DNA from: JAKEGN01 sp964465665
GTDB taxonomy: Bacteria; Pseudomonadota; Gammaproteobacteria; Steroidobacterales; Woeseiaceae
Assembly (NCBI GenBank): GCA_964465665.1
Contig: CAYXKM010000202.1
Location: forward strand, 1 to 13,772
Direction: 5' to 3'
Length of the DNA stretch: 13,772 nucleotides
Shown: positions 11,607 to 13,772 of the stretch, piece by piece
How positions within the stretch are numbered: the first letter of the stretch is position 1
Layout: every line of letters starts with the position of its first letter
Translations under genes and position numbers: made by a program
Notes under the pieces: model-generated
Databases searched by the model: none
The model's input: the letters and a program-made list of their open reading frames with translations, nothing else
Told to the model about the DNA's origin: nothing

Positions 11607-13772
11607 CTATTCCTGCGGCAGATGCTGCAATTCTTTCAGCGACTTTTCCGCTTTCAATTCGAGATTGCCATCGGCCCCGACGCCGATGAAGACATGACCG
11701 CCTTCGGCCAGGCTGCCAAACAGCAGTTCCTCCGCAAGCGGTCGCTTGATCTGTTCCTGGATGATCCGCGCCATCGGACGCGCGCCCATTTGCGGGTCGT
11801 AGCCGCGCTCGGCGATCCACGCCCTCGCTTCGTTGGTCAGTTCCAGTGTGACATCGCTCGAACCGAGTTTTGCTTCCAGTTCGACAACCAGCTTGTCGAC
11901 AACGCGTGCAATCGATCGTGGATCGAGCGGCGAAAACTGGATGATGGCATCGAGCCTGTTGCGAAACTCCGGTGAAAACGATTTCTTGATAATCGTCATG
12001 CCATCACTGTAGTGGTCCTGATGGGTGAAGCCGATCGATGCGCGGCTCATCTCCTGCGCACCAGCATTGGTGGTCATGACCAGAACGACGTTGCGAAAAT
12101 CCGCTTCGCGGCCATTGTTGTCCGTCAGTGTGCCGTGATCCATGACCTGCAACAGCAGGTTGAATACTTCCGGATGCGCCTTTTCGATTTCGTCGAGCAG
12201 AACGACGGCGTGCGGATGCTTCAATACCGCTTCGGTCAACAGTCCACCCTGATCGAAACCGACATAGCCCGGCGGCGCGCCGATCAATCTCGATACCGTA
12301 TGTCTTTCCATGTATTCCGACATGTCGAAGCGAATCAGCTCGACACCGAGGATCAGTGCAAGCTGCCGGGTAACCTCGGTCTTGCCGACGCCGGTCGGAC
12401 CGGCAAACAGGAACGATCCTATCGGCTTCTCTTCTTCCGTCAGTCCGGAGCGCGACATCTTGATGGCGGAACTCAAGGCAGCGATAGCCGGGTCCTGGCC
12501 GAAAATCGTCAGCTTCAGGTTGCGCTCGAGGTTGCGCAACACATCCTTGTCGGAGGACGAAACACTTTTTGGAGGGATGCGTGCCATCTTGGCGACAATG
12601 TTCTCGACCATCGTCACTGTAACGACCTCCTCGCGTTCCGACTCGGGCTTCAGGCGCAGATTCGCTCCCGCCTCATCGATCACATCGATGGCCTTGTCCG
12701 GAAGCTTACGGTCGTTGATGTGCTTGGCAGCCAGCTCTGCAGCGGCAATCAGAGCCTGCGGTTCGTAGCGTATGCCGTGATGTTCCTCGAACCGCGACTT
12801 CAGCCCACGCAATATCTCCACTGTTTCCTCAATGCTCGGTTCAGCTATGTCGATTTTCTGGAAGCGACGCGCAAGTGCATGATCCTTTTCGAACACTCCA
12901 CGATATTCCGCATAGGTCGTCGAACCGATGCAGCGGATCTCGCCATTTGCCAGGACCGGTTTGATCAGGTTGGACGCATCCATGACCCCGCCGGACGCCG
13001 CGCCGGCGCCGATAACGGTATGTATCTCGTCGATGAATAGGATCGCGCCCGGTTTTTTGCGAACCTCCGCAATGACCGATTTGAGGCGCTTTTCGAAATC
13101 ACCACGGTATTTGGTACCGGCGATAAGCGAACCCATGTCCAGCGCATAGATAGTGCTGTCCCGCAGGACATCGGGCACCCGTTCCTCGGTAATGAGACGC
13201 GCCAGGCCTTCCGCCAATGCCGTCTTGCCGACCCCGGCATCGCCGACATAAAGAGGGTTGTTCTTGCGCCGGCGGCACAGTATCTGAATGGTTCTTTCGA
13301 TTTCCAGGTCACGGCCGATCAAAGGATCGATCTTTCCGGCTATGGCCAGCTGATTCAGATTGCTGGCATATTTCTCGAGCGCGCTGGTGTCCGATTCGGC
13401 CTCTTCTTCGCCCGGAACCTGCTGTCTGTCGGTGCCGGTATCGCCCGGCAACTGCGGCATCCCGTGAGAAATGTAGTTGACCACGTCAAGCCTGGTGACG
13501 TCCTGCAAACTGAGGAAGTACACCGCCTGCGATTGTTTTTCGCTGAAAATGGCAACCAGTACATTACTGCCGGTGACTTCCTTCTTGCCGCTGGATTGCA
13601 CATGAAAGACCGCCCGTTGCAGTACGCGCTGAAACCCCAGCGTCGGTTGAACTTCAGTCTCTTCGTCGGGCGAAACCAGTGGCGTCGCTTCGTCTATGAA
13701 CTCGGTCAGCTGTCGGCGCAGCTGCCCGACATTCGTGTTACAGGCCTTAAGGATCTCGTGGACCTTGGGAAT
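11607..13772 (-). CDS. clpA: ATP-dependent Clp protease ATP-binding subunit ClpA (5' end beyond window)
   Basis: ClpA is the Hsp100 unfoldase that feeds substrates, including ClpS-delivered N-end-rule proteins, to ClpP. The frame stays open to the window edge: 721 residues are visible, beginning IPKVHEILKACNTNVGQLRR. About 37 N-terminal residues are missing compared with E. coli ClpA (758 aa). The GTG at 13601 is an internal Val (AVFHVQSSGKKEVTG), not the start. In the visible product the first AAA module has Walker A GDAGVGKT (177-184) and Walker B ILFIDE (244-249). The second has Walker A GPTGVGKT (458-465) and Walker B VVLLDE (523-528). The ClpP-docking loop reads IGF (580-582) where E. 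coli ClpA has IGL. An acidic linker (GEEEAESD) separates the N-domain from module 1. Convergent with infA. clpS would be expected upstream, outside the window. Confidence 0.98.
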   Translation of the reverse strand: MPKVHEILKACNTNVGQLRRQLTEFIDEATPLVSPDEETEVQPTLGFQRVLQRAVFHVQSSGKKEVTGSNVLVAIFSEKQSQAVYFLSLQDVTRLDVVNYISHGMPQLPGDTGTDRQQVPGEEEAESDTSALEKYASNLNQLAIAGKIDPLIGRDLEIERTIQILCRRRKNNPLYVGDAGVGKTALAEGLARLITEERVPDVLRDSTIYALDMGSLIAGTKYRGDFEKRLKSVIAEVRKKPGAILFIDEIHTVIGAGAASGGVMDASNLIKPVLANGEIRCIGSTTYAEYRGVFEKDHALARRFQKIDIAEPSIEETVEILRGLKSRFEEHHGIRYEPQALIAAAELAAKHINDRKLPDKAIDVIDEAGANLRLKPESEREEVVTVTMVENIVAKMARIPPKSVSSSDKDVLRNLERNLKLTIFGQDPAIAALSSAIKMSRSGLTEEEKPIGSFLFAGPTGVGKTEVTRQLALILGVELIRFDMSEYMERHTVSRLIGAPPGYVGFDQGGLLTEAVLKHPHAVVLLDEIEKAHPEVFNLLLQVMDHGTLTDNNGREADFRNVVLVMTTNAGAQEMSRASIGFTHQDHYSDGMTIIKKSFSPEFRNRLDAIIQFSPLDPRSIARVVDKLVVELEAKLGSSDVTLELTNEARAWIAERGYDPQMGARPMARIIQEQIKRPLAEELLFGSLAEGGHVFIGVGADGNLELKAEKSLKELQHLPQE

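Noticed and set aside
12012..13040. 342-codon open frame on the plus strand opposite clpA
   Set aside because: Shadow of clpA; no family motif and no leader.

Overview
The window looks like ordinary chromosomal DNA of a gammaproteobacterium with roughly 60% GC. The evidence is the IF-1, TrxB, ClpA and SerS sequences together with gene order. As recalled from E. coli, the order there is serS-rarA-lolA-ftsK-lrp-trxB-cydD-cydC-aat-infA-serW-clpA. Here the same block appears with the same relative orientations. lrp, cydDC and the serW tRNA are absent, and two extra genes are inserted (a VanZ-like membrane protein and a FemAB-like acyltransferase). The genus cannot be fixed from the sequence. A free-living, non-enteric, possibly marine lineage is a guess only.

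Layout. (1) Positions 1-1940, plus strand: two probably co-transcribed genes for exported proteins, a fumarylacetoacetate-hydrolase (FAH) family protein with a signal peptide and an NHL-repeat beta-propeller. This is the accessory part of the window. A GC-rich hairpin (1947-1978) separates them from the convergent serS. (2) Positions 8056 down to 1984, minus strand: a tight operon ftsK-lolA-vanZ-like-rarA-serS, with gaps or overlaps of -8 to +10 nt. It covers chromosome translocation at division, lipoprotein transport, replication-fork maintenance and Ser-tRNA charging. (3) Positions 8057-8360: a divergent intergenic region of 304 bp with an AT-rich part next to ftsK. (4) Positions 8361-11596, plus strand: trxB, FemAB-like, aat and infA. 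The first three are nearly contiguous; infA follows after 80 bp that contain a short tandem palindromic repeat and hairpin. (5) Positions 13772 to 11607, minus strand: clpA, truncated at its 5' end by the window edge and convergent with infA across only 10 bp.

Functionally, aat and clpA belong to the N-end rule pathway (Aat adds Leu/Phe to N-termini; ClpAP degrades the products, with ClpS usually next to clpA beyond this window). No mobile element, CRISPR array, tRNA or phage gene was seen. I do not see a clearly new multi-gene system. The points most worth a second look are the exported FAH/propeller pair, the repeat structure at the aat-infA junction with a TTG-started infA, and the two extra genes in an otherwise conserved block.
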